Source: a virus
DNA length: 64,000 nt
Virus record (IMG/VR): IMGVR_UViG_3300008267_000072
Span: 1-64,000 of that record
Reading direction: 5' to 3' (one strand)
Shown here: piece by piece, positions 7,709 to 17,128 of the stretch
How the letters are laid out: each line of letters opens with the position of its first letter
Numbering within the stretch: the stretch's first letter is position 1
Notes under the pieces: model-generated
Database searches by the model: none
What the model was told of the DNA's origin: nothing
The model's input: the letters and a program-made list of their open reading frames with translations, nothing else
Program-made: the position numbers and the translations under genes

Positions 7709-10700
7709 ATGGCAACTAAAATCAAACATAAGCGTAGTTCTGTTCCTGGCAAAAAGCCAATTGTTTCTCAAATAGAGTCGGGTGAATTAGCACTTAACAC
7801 AGCAGACGGCAAAGTGTTTTTGCTAAAAGATGACAACACAGTACAAGATCTTACACAAAAAATCTTTGAAAACAATACAAGAGTTGAAGTAAACGATCCT
7901 GGCGACAGTCAAGGTACAATTACTGCTAATGTTGATGGCTCCGACAAAATGATCATCACTGATTCTACTATCAACGTTTACGAAGACGTTGACATGGAGA
8001 ATGCAACTGGTATTACATTTAGAGAACTAACTGCTTCAGGCGACGACGGTATTACACTTAAAGCACCAGACAACCTACCAAACAGTTATACATTAAAACT
8101 TCCATTTAACAACGGTACTGTTGGTCAGGTTATTAAAACCAACGGCTTAGGACAGTTAGAATTTTCCGATGCTGATACATTTGGCGGTAATACAATTTAT
8201 GTTAGTTCTGAGCAGGGAGACGACGTAAACAATGGACAAAGTGCTCCTGTTAAAACAGTTAAGCGTGCCTGCCAACTTGCTTCTGCATTGGTTTACAATG
8301 TAGATGGTACACCAAACGGCACTAGAATTAACGTTAAAGTTGCAGTTGGCGACTATACCGAACAAAACCCTATTATCGTTCCTGATAACGTTGTTATCAA
8401 AGGTGACGGTTTAAGAGGATGTATTATTCGTCCTGCAAATGCTAACCAAGATATTCTACGTGTTCGTAACGCATGTTATTTTGGTGAATTTACTTTCCGC
8501 GACGGCGTTGATGTAAACTTTGTTCCTCTAATAACAGCCGACTATGCTGTAGCATTTGATGACCCAGATGATATCTTTACAAGTCGTGTAGGATATACTA
8601 ATCTACCAACCACAAAGCCAACTATCACAACATCACCATACATTCAGAACTGCTCTATTATTTCGTTCTTGGGAATGAATGGCGCTAAAATTGATGGTAC
8701 TAAAGTTAACTCACCAAACGTTCCGGTAATTTCAATCGAGGCAGAAAATCCTGTAATCGGTGCAACACCTGAACAAGGTAAATCAATGGTTGCCAACGCA
8801 TATACTCACATTAGTTTTGGTGGTACTGGTTGGCGTTTAACAAATGATGCTTATGCTCAGTTGGTTAGTTGCTTCCAAATCTTCTTGCTTAACGGTGTTT
8901 ATTGTCAGTCAGGGGGTTATTGCTCTATCACCAACAGTGCTACTAACTTTGGTCTTTATGCTCTACGTGCTTCTGGTTTCTCTCCAAAAGCGTTCTTGTT
9001 CGATCGTGCATTTGTAGTAGGTACTGGCGTTAGTGAAGGACAACAAACATTAACTATCGTAGGTATTAATAGAGAGTCCCCTGTTGAACAATATATTATT
9101 AAATTCCGTGATCCTGAATATAGATTAGCTCATGATAGACTAATCGAAAATAAAATAGCTATTGCTCAGGATACAGTTGACTGGATCAATGCTCAAATTG
9201 CAGGAGCAACACCTGGAAGTTTGTGGGATGGATTTACATATAATGAGTCAAAGTGCTATAGAGATACACTATTAATTGTTGAAGCAGTCGCTAAAGACAC
9301 ATGGGATACTGGTAACAGATATACAAGAAGTGTTGGTCTTGCATACTATAATAAAAATCTTCAAGACAGTTCGGCGATCCTAATCAGTGGCCAAGAAGAT
9401 CAAACTATTGCAGCAATTGAACAGGCAAGTGTATATGCTGCTACATATATTTCAGATCTTGATAGTACTGTAAGATCGTTTGTCGACGAAAAGTTTGATA
9501 TTGTAAAAGATATTATTGGCAATCCTGACAACGCTCCGAACCCAACCGAAGTAAGTTCCGAAGGCGACGTTACAAATAGTTTCAAACCTGCTCCTACTGC
9601 TACTGAATTTGATGCTGCGGCAGATGTTAATGCAACAACTAATATCTTTACAATACTTGGGCACGGTTTTAGTAATGCTCAAAAAGTCATCTATGATCCC
9701 AACGGTAATTCACCTATACGAGGACTAGATGCTGAACAAACTTATTATGTTAAGATTGTTAATAACGACGAATTTACTTTAGCCTTTGACGAAAGTCTCG
9801 ACTTTAACGTAGATGTTATTGCTACTAGTACAGGCACTCATAAAATTCTAAGTAACGTACAAGAATTTTTTGTAAATGAAATTATAAGCAGTCACCAAAC
9901 TTATCAAACACTGATACTTGAATCAGGTGCTGAAAGTTATGAGTTTGTTCCAGGACGTGCTATTGTTGGTACTACTGGTGCAAACAACAACAGTGCATTT
10001 GTTTATAGTTGGGAGCCAACTGAGAGAAGACTGGTTGTTTCTGTAGAACTAGTTGCAGTAGGATCATCTACACAAAGAGTACAGTTTAACAATACCAGTA
10101 TAATCACAAGCGATCACGCAGATGTTCCAAATACTAGTATTACTGTTAACGAAGTTGCTGCGAGAACTGGGCTCGGTACTTCAACATTTTCAATAACAGG
10201 AACAGTTGACGGTGCTGCATTAACAAATCTAGTTAACCTACTTGAAAAGCAAGTTTGGTTCCACAGACCAAGTATTGTTAACAGTTCTGGACATACTTGG
10301 GAATACGCAGGTTCTGGTACAGACTATAACGCACTGCCGCAGAACGGTGGTAACACAAGAGTCGAATATGAACAGTTTTCGGAATTACCTGGAAGAGTTT
10401 ACTCATCGGGTACTAACGAACTTGGTGACTTTAAAGTTGGTAATTTTATTACAGCCTTTAACAGAACTGGTAACATTACATTCCGCAACAAAGTTACAGT
10501 AGACGAACTCGATGTACTACGTCTTGCATTTTCTGATATTGTTATCGAAGAAATTTCTCAAAGTGTCAATCTAGGCGACGACGAAATCGGTGGCCCAACT
10601 AATAATAGATTAACAACACAACTTGCTATAAGAAGTTTCCTAAGCAACAGACTAGGCGGGTTTATTGACAAAACTGTTAGTACTGCGGCTGTACCAGGCG

Positions 10701-13700
10701 CAATTGTTCAACTTAACACAAACGGGCAGTTAAACGCTGAATTAATTCCTGCAACACGTCAGTTTACAAACACCACAACGGATGGTTATCTGTCAAGACT
10801 TGGACAAATTGACGAAATACCAGCAGTCGATTTAAAAGCAGGTGACATTGCTACTGAAGAATATGAACAGATTGAATTAACCTTTGCTTCAGGTGTTACT
10901 GCCGCCGACGGTGATTTAATCCAACAAGCAGTAACTGGTGCTAGAGGTTATGCAAAAGGTTCCTATAGTTTAAGTCTTAACGTACTAGTTGCAAGTGTTG
11001 ATAGAGAATTTAAAGCAGGCGATGACTCAACTGGAACTGATTTTGACACAACAAATGTTATTAGTGTTAACGGAGTAAGCACAGGACAAGCGCCAACTGT
11101 GCTAGGATCAAGCAGTGCTATCACTGACAACTTCTTCTTAAAAAGTAGTAATACTAGTCAGTTCTTGATTCTTGATCCGGACGAAACTTATACATTCACA
11201 ACCGCAAGTATTTCTACTGTTGCTAGAAGTACTAACGTTGCAACTATTGTTACAACAACTAATCATAACTTAAATGCCGGTAATACTGTTCAAATTCTTT
11301 GCAACGACGATACTACCTTTAACATAAACGGAATTGTAATTTCTGCTCCAACCGGAACTAGTTTTACAATTGCAAACACTGGTTCAACTGTAACTACAAC
11401 TTCGGTAACTGGTACTGTAAGAACTATTGTAACAAGTGCAGATGGAAACGCACAAGGTGCTGTTACTGAAACACGTTATGGTGTTTTAACCAACGTAGAC
11501 AATGCAAACATCACAGGAGGCAGCGGATATGTTCCTGCACTTGGAACACAGGTTTATGAATTTATACCACTGATTAGTTTAACTGGTACAGGATCGGGTG
11601 CCATTGCAGATGTTACTGTAACCGCTGGTGCAGTTACCGACGTTGACATACGCAGAGGCGGTATTGGTTACTCTGTTGGCGACATGTTAACTATCGACAG
11701 TACCGATCTTACTGATGGTACTAGCACTGGAAGTAGTTTTGTTATTGATGTAAGTGCAATAGAAAATAGAGCATATGTTAACATTCTTGGCGGCGAATTG
11801 TTTGTTGCATCTCCGTCATCAGTTGACTTTGTTGAAGACAATACTGCAATTACAAGTAAAATTACTGTAACATTAACCGATACAATTAGCAATAACTTCT
11901 TAGCAGGTGACATCGGTTCTGGGGGTAACGTTGACTATGCTACCAGCAGAATTACAATCACTGCACACGGACTTACTTCAGGCAATCCAGTAACATACGA
12001 CACACTCAGCAACGTTGCAATCGGCGGCCTGCTAAACGGTAGTGTTTATTATGCTAAACGTATTAGCGATAACATCATTGAATTATACAATGACTATTCT
12101 TTACTAAGTAAGGTATCTTTCCTAAGTACACCAGCAAACAACAATCACAATCTTACAAGATTTCAAGTTAACATAACTGACAACAGTGTAATTGTGCCTG
12201 CACACGGTCTAGTCACTGGAGATGCTGTTAGAGTTGTAGGAAGCACACTCTTTGAAATCAACAGTGATGTAGTAACAAGTGGAAGTAGATTCTTTGTTGG
12301 ATCTGTAACTACTAACTCGTTCACTCTGCACGACCTACGTTCGAATGCATTAAGCAGCATCAATGGTCTTGTTACTAGTGCAAGAAACATAACTGCTACA
12401 GGATCTGGTTCTGCAGATTTTATTGCAAACAATGTTCGAGTTAGCAGTGTAGTAAACACAAGCTCAAGCGAAAAAACAAACTGGAACAGTCTTGCAGTAA
12501 CAAACATTGACGCAAGCAATATCATTTCTGGTACAGTTTCGCCAACAAGACTTGCGTCGAGCGGTACTGCAAACACCGACACATTCCTAAGAGGCGATAG
12601 CAGTTATCAAACTGTTGTTCAATCTATTAAAAAAGCAAATACCACAGACAATCCGATAACACTTACCGGTTCAAATGTTGCTGGAGAATTTTACGGAGAT
12701 CCAGTAAACATTGGAATCTCCAATGTTAATTTAGATGTAGGACAAACTTATTCTACACTAGGTGTTGTAAGATTCTTACAAACACAATTTGATGTTGATA
12801 GCAGCGGCACAGGACAGGTGTTTATCAAAGACGGAGTTGTTGATGCAGGAACACTAGATGGTCTTGATAGTTCTTATTTCTTAAACCCAGCAAACTTAAC
12901 TAGTGCTGTACCGGTTTCAAGAGGTGGTACAAACTTAACTACTTACGCAGTTGGCGATATGCTTTTTGCAACATCGTCTGGTACACTGAACACACTAAAC
13001 ATCGGTAGAAACAAAAATATTCTAAGGTCGAGCGGTACTGCACCGGAGTGGGTTAATGCTCTTGATATCTCTGAAGGACTTGATGTAGGCAGTGCAACAC
13101 TAGCATCGCTGAGTACTGGCACAGGGCAAATTTATAATGCTAATGTTACCACACTAGAACTTGGCAGTGATGCCGAAAATGTAAAAATTGGTAAGAGTAC
13201 AAGCACAAGAAGCATTACTTCTTTTGTTGCAAATTACAATGCAACAATCAGTCAAAACGTAGTAGTTAACCTAGAATCCTTTACTAAACTAACAAACAGC
13301 GGAGTACTAACTGGCGGCAAAGAAGTACCAATGGCCAACACCAGCGGCATAATTGCTGGTATGATTGTGACTGGAAGCGGCTCTATTCCTGTAAACACAA
13401 CTGTTAGTGGCGTAACTGATGAATACATTTATTTTAGTAATGTTACAACCGGTACAATAACCAGCGGTACAACTCTAACATTTACTTATACACCTCTTGC
13501 ATTGGGCATTCGTGCAGGCGACACTGTTAATATTGCTAGCAGTACTGTAACTAACCTAGATGGTAGTTGGCCAGTGATCGGTGCAACTGCGAATGCAACA
13601 TCGTTTACAATTCAAACTGATGCCAACGTAACTGCTAACCCAGCAACTCCAAAGTCGGGTACTATTACCAAAGACAACACCATGGTTATTAGAAATCGTA

Positions 13701-15859
13701 GAGTGATCTTTGGTAGTGCCGAAGGCAGTGCAGCCCCAGTAGATGCAACTCTAAGAGGAGAAGATGGTATTGGAACAAACGTTGCAGGCGGCGACATTAT
13801 TGTTCAGCCTGGACTAGGAACTGGTAATGCCGTCGGCGGCGACTTTGTTGTTAAGACTGGTACTAGCAGTACAAGCAGTGATTTTAAGCATACTTCTGCA
13901 ACTAGACTAACAATTGACACCAGTGGTAAATCAACATTCACTGGCGAAGTGGGTGTTGCTGGCACACTAAGCACTAGCGCAACAACAGTAAACGTTGTTA
14001 ACACTACTGCAACAACTGCAAACTTTGCAGGTGCAGCAACAGCACTTACAATCGGTGCAACCACTGGTACTGCAACTATTAGAAATGCCAGTGTTGTACT
14101 AAGTGGTGACCTTGAAGTACAAGGCGGCGACCTAACCACAAACCAAACAACATTTAACTTGTTAAATGCAACAGCCACAACTGTTAACACATTTGGTGCA
14201 GCAACAGCACTTACAATCGGTGCAACCACTGGTACTGCAACTATTAGAAATGCCAGTGTTGTACTAAGTGGTGACCTTGAAGTACAAGGTGGTGACCTAA
14301 CCACAAACCAAACAACATTCAACTTGTTAAATGCAACAGCCACAACTGTTAACGCATTTGGTGCTGCAACAACACTCACAATTGGTCAAACAAGCGGTAC
14401 CACAACTGTTAGAAATAACTTAACCACTACACTTGATTTAGCAGTTAACGGTGGTGATATAACCACAACTGCTACAACATTTAACTTAGTAAATGCTAAC
14501 GCAACAACTGTAAACTTTGCAGGCGGTGCATCTAGTGTGGTAATTGGTGCTGCAACTTCAGTAGTAAGATTTACTGACGATGTTGATGTTGATGGTAACT
14601 TAAATGTTGATGGACCATCAACATTTACAAACAGCACTGTGTCAACTAATACAACTAGTGGTGCTGTTGTTATCACTGGTGGTGTCGGTGTTGGCGGTAA
14701 CCTACACGTCGGTGGTACACTAAACGGTAACGGCAGTGGATTAACTACTCTTGATGCTAGTAACTTGTCCAGTGGTACTGTACCCAGTGCTAGAATGACT
14801 GGTAGTTATACTGGCATCACAGGAACTGGTGCTCTAGACGCAGGTCAAATTACCAGCGGATTTGGTAGTATTAATATTGGTACAGATATATTTACTGGTA
14901 ACGGTAGTGGATTAACCAACGTAGATGCTGCAACATTAGACGGTATCGACAGTGCAAGTTTTGTAAGAAGCGACGCAACCGATACAGTCACTGGATTGAT
15001 TACTACAAGTCTAAGCGGCGAACAAATGCGATTTGGTGATAGCGGTGCAACTGGCAGTCCGTTTATTAGCTTGTATCAAACTACTACACGTAGAGGTTAC
15101 ATACAATATGTAAACGGCGGAACTTTCCGTATAAGAAACGAAGGAAGTGCAAGCGGTATTGACTTCTCAACTGGCACAACCGGTCTTCAATTCTTTGACG
15201 GTACTAACACCAGCACTGTATGGCACGCTGCAAACGACGGATCGGGTTCCGGACTAGATGCTGACACAGTCGATGGAATTGATTCGGGTAGTTTCTTACG
15301 CAGTGATGCAAATGATACATTTAGCGGCACACTAAGCGGCACAGGTAGCATTAACATCAGTGGCACTATTGCAGCTACATCATACACAGGTGACGGTAGT
15401 GGGCTGACTGGCGTAGTTGGCACCGATAGCACAAAGTTACCTTTAGCAGGCGGCACATTAACCGGTCGACTTATTTCAACCCTTGCAAATAGCACAGCAA
15501 CAGGTGGCGGCCAAATATACTTAAACGGAGCAACTGGTAATAGAATTGATTGGAATGTCAATGGCATTGCTGCACCTGCATTTACAACTCGAAGTGCAGG
15601 TACTAAGTTAGTATTGTATCCAAACGTGGGTGCTGCATCAGTAGATTTTGCAATAGGTATCGAAGCATCTAATATGTGGTTGGGTGTAGTTGCACAAGAA
15701 ATAGAACAATACGTTCCAGAAGTTGTTACTACACTAGAAGACGGCACTAAGACTGTTAACTACGGTGCAATGGCCGGCTTGTTCATTGAAGTGTTTAAAG
15801 AGCAACAAAAGCAAATTGATGAACTACGTGCAATGGTTCAAAAACTTGCCGATAAATAA
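7709..15859 (+). CDS. Giant tail fibre with partial S74-type chaperone end
   Basis: A 2716-residue protein. The N-terminus (KIKHKRSSVPGKKP, then ESGELALNTADGKVFL) is the short attachment motif common on phage fibres. Residues ~165-440 resemble a beta-helix like that of the 1598-residue neighbour. One YNESKCYRD module lies near 511 and a GHTWEYAGSGTDYNALP module near 865. A long Gly/Ser/Thr-rich shaft follows, including a near-exact 55-residue tandem repeat. The last ~60 residues (GVVAQEIEQYVPEVV, VNYGAMAGLFIEVFKE) match the C-terminal half of peptidase S74 intramolecular chaperones, but the preceding SDxRLK half is absent. It is probably a host-recognition fibre. Confidence 0.85.
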   Translation: MATKIKHKRSSVPGKKPIVSQIESGELALNTADGKVFLLKDDNTVQDLTQKIFENNTRVEVNDPGDSQGTITANVDGSDKMIITDSTINVYEDVDMENATGITFRELTASGDDGITLKAPDNLPNSYTLKLPFNNGTVGQVIKTNGLGQLEFSDADTFGGNTIYVSSEQGDDVNNGQSAPVKTVKRACQLASALVYNVDGTPNGTRINVKVAVGDYTEQNPIIVPDNVVIKGDGLRGCIIRPANANQDILRVRNACYFGEFTFRDGVDVNFVPLITADYAVAFDDPDDIFTSRVGYTNLPTTKPTITTSPYIQNCSIISFLGMNGAKIDGTKVNSPNVPVISIEAENPVIGATPEQGKSMVANAYTHISFGGTGWRLTNDAYAQLVSCFQIFLLNGVYCQSGGYCSITNSATNFGLYALRASGFSPKAFLFDRAFVVGTGVSEGQQTLTIVGINRESPVEQYIIKFRDPEYRLAHDRLIENKIAIAQDTVDWINAQIAGATPGSLWDGFTYNESKCYRDTLLIVEAVAKDTWDTGNRYTRSVGLAYYNKNLQDSSAILISGQEDQTIAAIEQASVYAATYISDLDSTVRSFVDEKFDIVKDIIGNPDNAPNPTEVSSEGDVTNSFKPAPTATEFDAAADVNATTNIFTILGHGFSNAQKVIYDPNGNSPIRGLDAEQTYYVKIVNNDEFTLAFDESLDFNVDVIATSTGTHKILSNVQEFFVNEIISSHQTYQTLILESGAESYEFVPGRAIVGTTGANNNSAFVYSWEPTERRLVVSVELVAVGSSTQRVQFNNTSIITSDHADVPNTSITVNEVAARTGLGTSTFSITGTVDGAALTNLVNLLEKQVWFHRPSIVNSSGHTWEYAGSGTDYNALPQNGGNTRVEYEQFSELPGRVYSSGTNELGDFKVGNFITAFNRTGNITFRNKVTVDELDVLRLAFSDIVIEEISQSVNLGDDEIGGPTNNRLTTQLAIRSFLSNRLGGFIDKTVSTAAVPGAIVQLNTNGQLNAELIPATRQFTNTTTDGYLSRLGQIDEIPAVDLKAGDIATEEYEQIELTFASGVTAADGDLIQQAVTGARGYAKGSYSLSLNVLVASVDREFKAGDDSTGTDFDTTNVISVNGVSTGQAPTVLGSSSAITDNFFLKSSNTSQFLILDPDETYTFTTASISTVARSTNVATIVTTTNHNLNAGNTVQILCNDDTTFNINGIVISAPTGTSFTIANTGSTVTTTSVTGTVRTIVTSADGNAQGAVTETRYGVLTNVDNANITGGSGYVPALGTQVYEFIPLISLTGTGSGAIADVTVTAGAVTDVDIRRGGIGYSVGDMLTIDSTDLTDGTSTGSSFVIDVSAIENRAYVNILGGELFVASPSSVDFVEDNTAITSKITVTLTDTISNNFLAGDIGSGGNVDYATSRITITAHGLTSGNPVTYDTLSNVAIGGLLNGSVYYAKRISDNIIELYNDYSLLSKVSFLSTPANNNHNLTRFQVNITDNSVIVPAHGLVTGDAVRVVGSTLFEINSDVVTSGSRFFVGSVTTNSFTLHDLRSNALSSINGLVTSARNITATGSGSADFIANNVRVSSVVNTSSSEKTNWNSLAVTNIDASNIISGTVSPTRLASSGTANTDTFLRGDSSYQTVVQSIKKANTTDNPITLTGSNVAGEFYGDPVNIGISNVNLDVGQTYSTLGVVRFLQTQFDVDSSGTGQVFIKDGVVDAGTLDGLDSSYFLNPANLTSAVPVSRGGTNLTTYAVGDMLFATSSGTLNTLNIGRNKNILRSSGTAPEWVNALDISEGLDVGSATLASLSTGTGQIYNANVTTLELGSDAENVKIGKSTSTRSITSFVANYNATISQNVVVNLESFTKLTNSGVLTGGKEVPMANTSGIIAGMIVTGSGSIPVNTTVSGVTDEYIYFSNVTTGTITSGTTLTFTYTPLALGIRAGDTVNIASSTVTNLDGSWPVIGATANATSFTIQTDANVTANPATPKSGTITKDNTMVIRNRRVIFGSAEGSAAPVDATLRGEDGIGTNVAGGDIIVQPGLGTGNAVGGDFVVKTGTSSTSSDFKHTSATRLTIDTSGKSTFTGEVGVAGTLSTSATTVNVVNTTATTANFAGAATALTIGATTGTATIRNASVVLSGDLEVQGGDLTTNQTTFNLLNATATTVNTFGAATALTIGATTGTATIRNASVVLSGDLEVQGGDLTTNQTTFNLLNATATTVNAFGAATTLTIGQTSGTTTVRNNLTTTLDLAVNGGDITTTATTFNLVNANATTVNFAGGASSVVIGAATSVVRFTDDVDVDGNLNVDGPSTFTNSTVSTNTTSGAVVITGGVGVGGNLHVGGTLNGNGSGLTTLDASNLSSGTVPSARMTGSYTGITGTGALDAGQITSGFGSINIGTDIFTGNGSGLTNVDAATLDGIDSASFVRSDATDTVTGLITTSLSGEQMRFGDSGATGSPFISLYQTTTRRGYIQYVNGGTFRIRNEGSASGIDFSTGTTGLQFFDGTNTSTVWHAANDGSGSGLDADTVDGIDSGSFLRSDANDTFSGTLSGTGSINISGTIAATSYTGDGSGLTGVVGTDSTKLPLAGGTLTGRLISTLANSTATGGGQIYLNGATGNRIDWNVNGIAAPAFTTRSAGTKLVLYPNVGAASVDFAIGIEASNMWLGVVAQEIEQYVPEVVTTLEDGTKTVNYGAMAGLFIEVFKEQQKQIDELRAMVQKLADK
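14030..14359 (+). repeat. Two 165-bp direct repeats in the fibre shaft
   Basis: Copies at 14030-14194 and 14195-14359 are nearly identical, differing by a few bases. Each encodes 55 residues containing AATALTIGATTGTATIRNAS. A third, diverged copy starts at 14360. The repeat is in frame, so unequal recombination would lengthen or shorten the shaft without breaking the gene. Confidence 0.9.
15851..15858 (+). promoter_or_regulatory. Late promoter motif inside the fibre stop region
   Basis: GATAAATA is formed by the last codons and stop of the fibre gene (GAT AAA TAA). It would serve the small gene at 15938, although a hairpin lies between them. Confidence 0.4.
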
Positions 15860-15860
15860 T

Positions 15861-15886
15861 GAGTAGCCGGTTTTTACCGGCTACTC
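15861..15886 (+). terminator. Perfect 10-bp hairpin after the giant fibre
   Basis: GAGTAGCCGG (15861-15870) pairs with CCGGCTACTC (15877-15886) around a 6-nt loop. There is no T-run after it, so it may act as an mRNA 3'-end stabiliser or a weak terminator. Confidence 0.65.
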
Positions 15887-15889
15887 TAC

Positions 15890-15917
15890 TTGACAAAAGT
15901 AAATAATGTGCTAATAT
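15890..15917 (+). promoter_or_regulatory. Sigma70-like promoter
   Basis: TTGACA (15890-15895) and TAATAT (15912-15917) are separated by 16 nt. The promoter lies just upstream of the 55-codon gene at 15938. Confidence 0.65.
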
Positions 15918-15937
15918 TAAATAAGCAGAGAAGTTAA

Positions 15938-16105
15938 ATGGCGTTACCTCCAACAGGCAGTACAATTACTATGTTAGAAATCCGAAACTATTTCGGAGGA
16001 TCCACTACACCTATTACAATGAGTAATCTAGGAACATTCCTTGGAATCAGTGTCGGAACTACCATAGCAATGAGTGCTACCTTTGGCGGTCAAGGTACAA
16101 TTTAA
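15938..16105 (+). CDS. 55-residue tail-tip-like small protein
   Basis: A complete 55-codon frame from ATG to TAA. It begins MALPPTGSTITMLEIRNYFG and later has IAMSATFGGQG. Many phage tail or fibre proteins carry a similar short module (LPxSGxISMxxIxxEFG followed by Gly/Ser-rich strands), so this may be a stand-alone version of a fibre-tip module. It fills the gap between the giant fibre and the next gene and has a sigma70-like promoter upstream. Its stop is followed by AAGGAG for the next gene. No strong ribosome-binding site is seen (AGAGAAG about 7 nt upstream). Its compact fit and module-like sequence support it, but homology is from memory. Confidence 0.6.
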   Translation: MALPPTGSTITMLEIRNYFGGSTTPITMSNLGTFLGISVGTTIAMSATFGGQGTI

Positions 16106-16115
16106 GGAGCACATA

Positions 16116-16514
16116 ATGTACACAAAATATCAAATTTTCAATGTCGTTCTAGCAAACGAATACAGCAAGGCTAGAAAACTTACTAAACTTAATTCGCTTG
16201 AACTAGCAGACGAAGATCTAAAACTATATGAAACAGAAGTCCTTGATGGCGAAGAAAAAAGTGCTGTTATGGCAAGAGCAGAAGCAGATGATAGATTGCA
16301 TTGGATTACTGCTATTGGTAAAAAAGCCGCAGTAGATTTGCTAACTCTTGGCAAAGTTCAACCAGAACACATGCTTGAAATGTCAGCACTTCCAATTGAT
16401 GATTTTAGAGAAGCAGTAAAGATTGCCACAGGCACAGCAAGAAAACTAAATGACGTTACTGCCGAAGCAGAACGTGAATTAAACTTGGACATGGTTGCTA
16501 ACGAACTAATCTAA
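16116..16514 (+). CDS. Protein of unknown function
   Basis: A 132-residue protein starting at the ATG at 16116, with AAGGAG 8 nt upstream. A longer frame from GTG 16074 would overlap the preceding small gene and lacks a site. It is acidic and mostly helical, with no Cys, no membrane segment and no motif I recognise. Its stop overlaps the start of the following glycosyltransferase (TAATG), so the two are probably translated together. It may be a chaperone or accessory factor for the adjacent genes, but nothing in the sequence proves this. Confidence 0.6.
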   Translation: MYTKYQIFNVVLANEYSKARKLTKLNSLELADEDLKLYETEVLDGEEKSAVMARAEADDRLHWITAIGKKAAVDLLTLGKVQPEHMLEMSALPIDDFREAVKIATGTARKLNDVTAEAERELNLDMVANELI

Positions 16515-17128
16515 TGAAACTAGCAATATGTGTTCCTGCTAGAGATACTGTGCAGGTAGGATTTGCTAAATGTCTGGCAAATCTTACTGCACGTTTAGCA
16601 AAAGATAATGTAGATTACGAACTTATTTTTAATTTAGGTTCGGTAATTCCTCAACAACGAAACACATTAACAGAAACAGCATTAGAAAAAAAAGCAGACT
16701 ATATACTGTGGCTAGATAGCGATATGCATTTTCCTGCAACTGTTTTTGAACGTTTAAAAAAACACAATCAAGAAATATGTGCAGCAACGTACAGCACAAG
16801 AATAAAGCCGCAACGCAGTGTTGCATTTTTAGACAACAACAATCTAGATAAACGTCTTGCTGCAAAAACAGGTTTACATCAAGTATTTGCTGTTGGAATG
16901 GGATGTATGTTAGTCTCTCGAGTTGTATTTGAAAATCTACCAAAGCCGTGGTTTCAATATATATGGAACGAAGATACCAAAGACTTGAGTGGCGAAGATA
17001 TCTACTTTTGTAGCCAAGCAAACAATACTGGATTTGAAATTTACGTAGATGCAGATTTAAGCAATGAAGTTGCACACTACGGAACCAAAGCCTATTTGAT
17101 AGAAGAAACAAATGAGAGCAATAGATAA
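16514..17128 (+). CDS. GT-A type glycosyltransferase
   Basis: A 204-residue protein. The N-terminus (MKLAICVPARDTVQVGFAK) is the first beta-strand of a GT-A nucleotide-sugar fold. DYILWLDSDMHFP at about residues 62-74 contains the metal-binding DxD motif (DSD). A later GEDIYFC (about 156-162) resembles the acidic acceptor-side motif. The enzyme would transfer a sugar from an NDP-sugar donor; the acceptor is unknown. It overlaps the next gene by 17 nt, a large protein with degenerate copies of the same kind of fold, so the pair probably works on one glycan or protein target. Confidence 0.75.
   Translation: MKLAICVPARDTVQVGFAKCLANLTARLAKDNVDYELIFNLGSVIPQQRNTLTETALEKKADYILWLDSDMHFPATVFERLKKHNQEICAATYSTRIKPQRSVAFLDNNNLDKRLAAKTGLHQVFAVGMGCMLVSRVVFENLPKPWFQYIWNEDTKDLSGEDIYFCSQANNTGFEIYVDADLSNEVAHYGTKAYLIEETNESNR

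Noticed and set aside
13804-14379. 191-codon open frame on the minus strand
   Set aside because: It lies opposite the repetitive fibre shaft; codon bias of the plus-strand repeat keeps the opposite frame open, and the product is low-complexity.
15187-15747. 186-codon open frame on the minus strand
   Set aside because: Antisense shadow of the fibre end, Pro/Val/Ser-rich with no ribosome-binding site.
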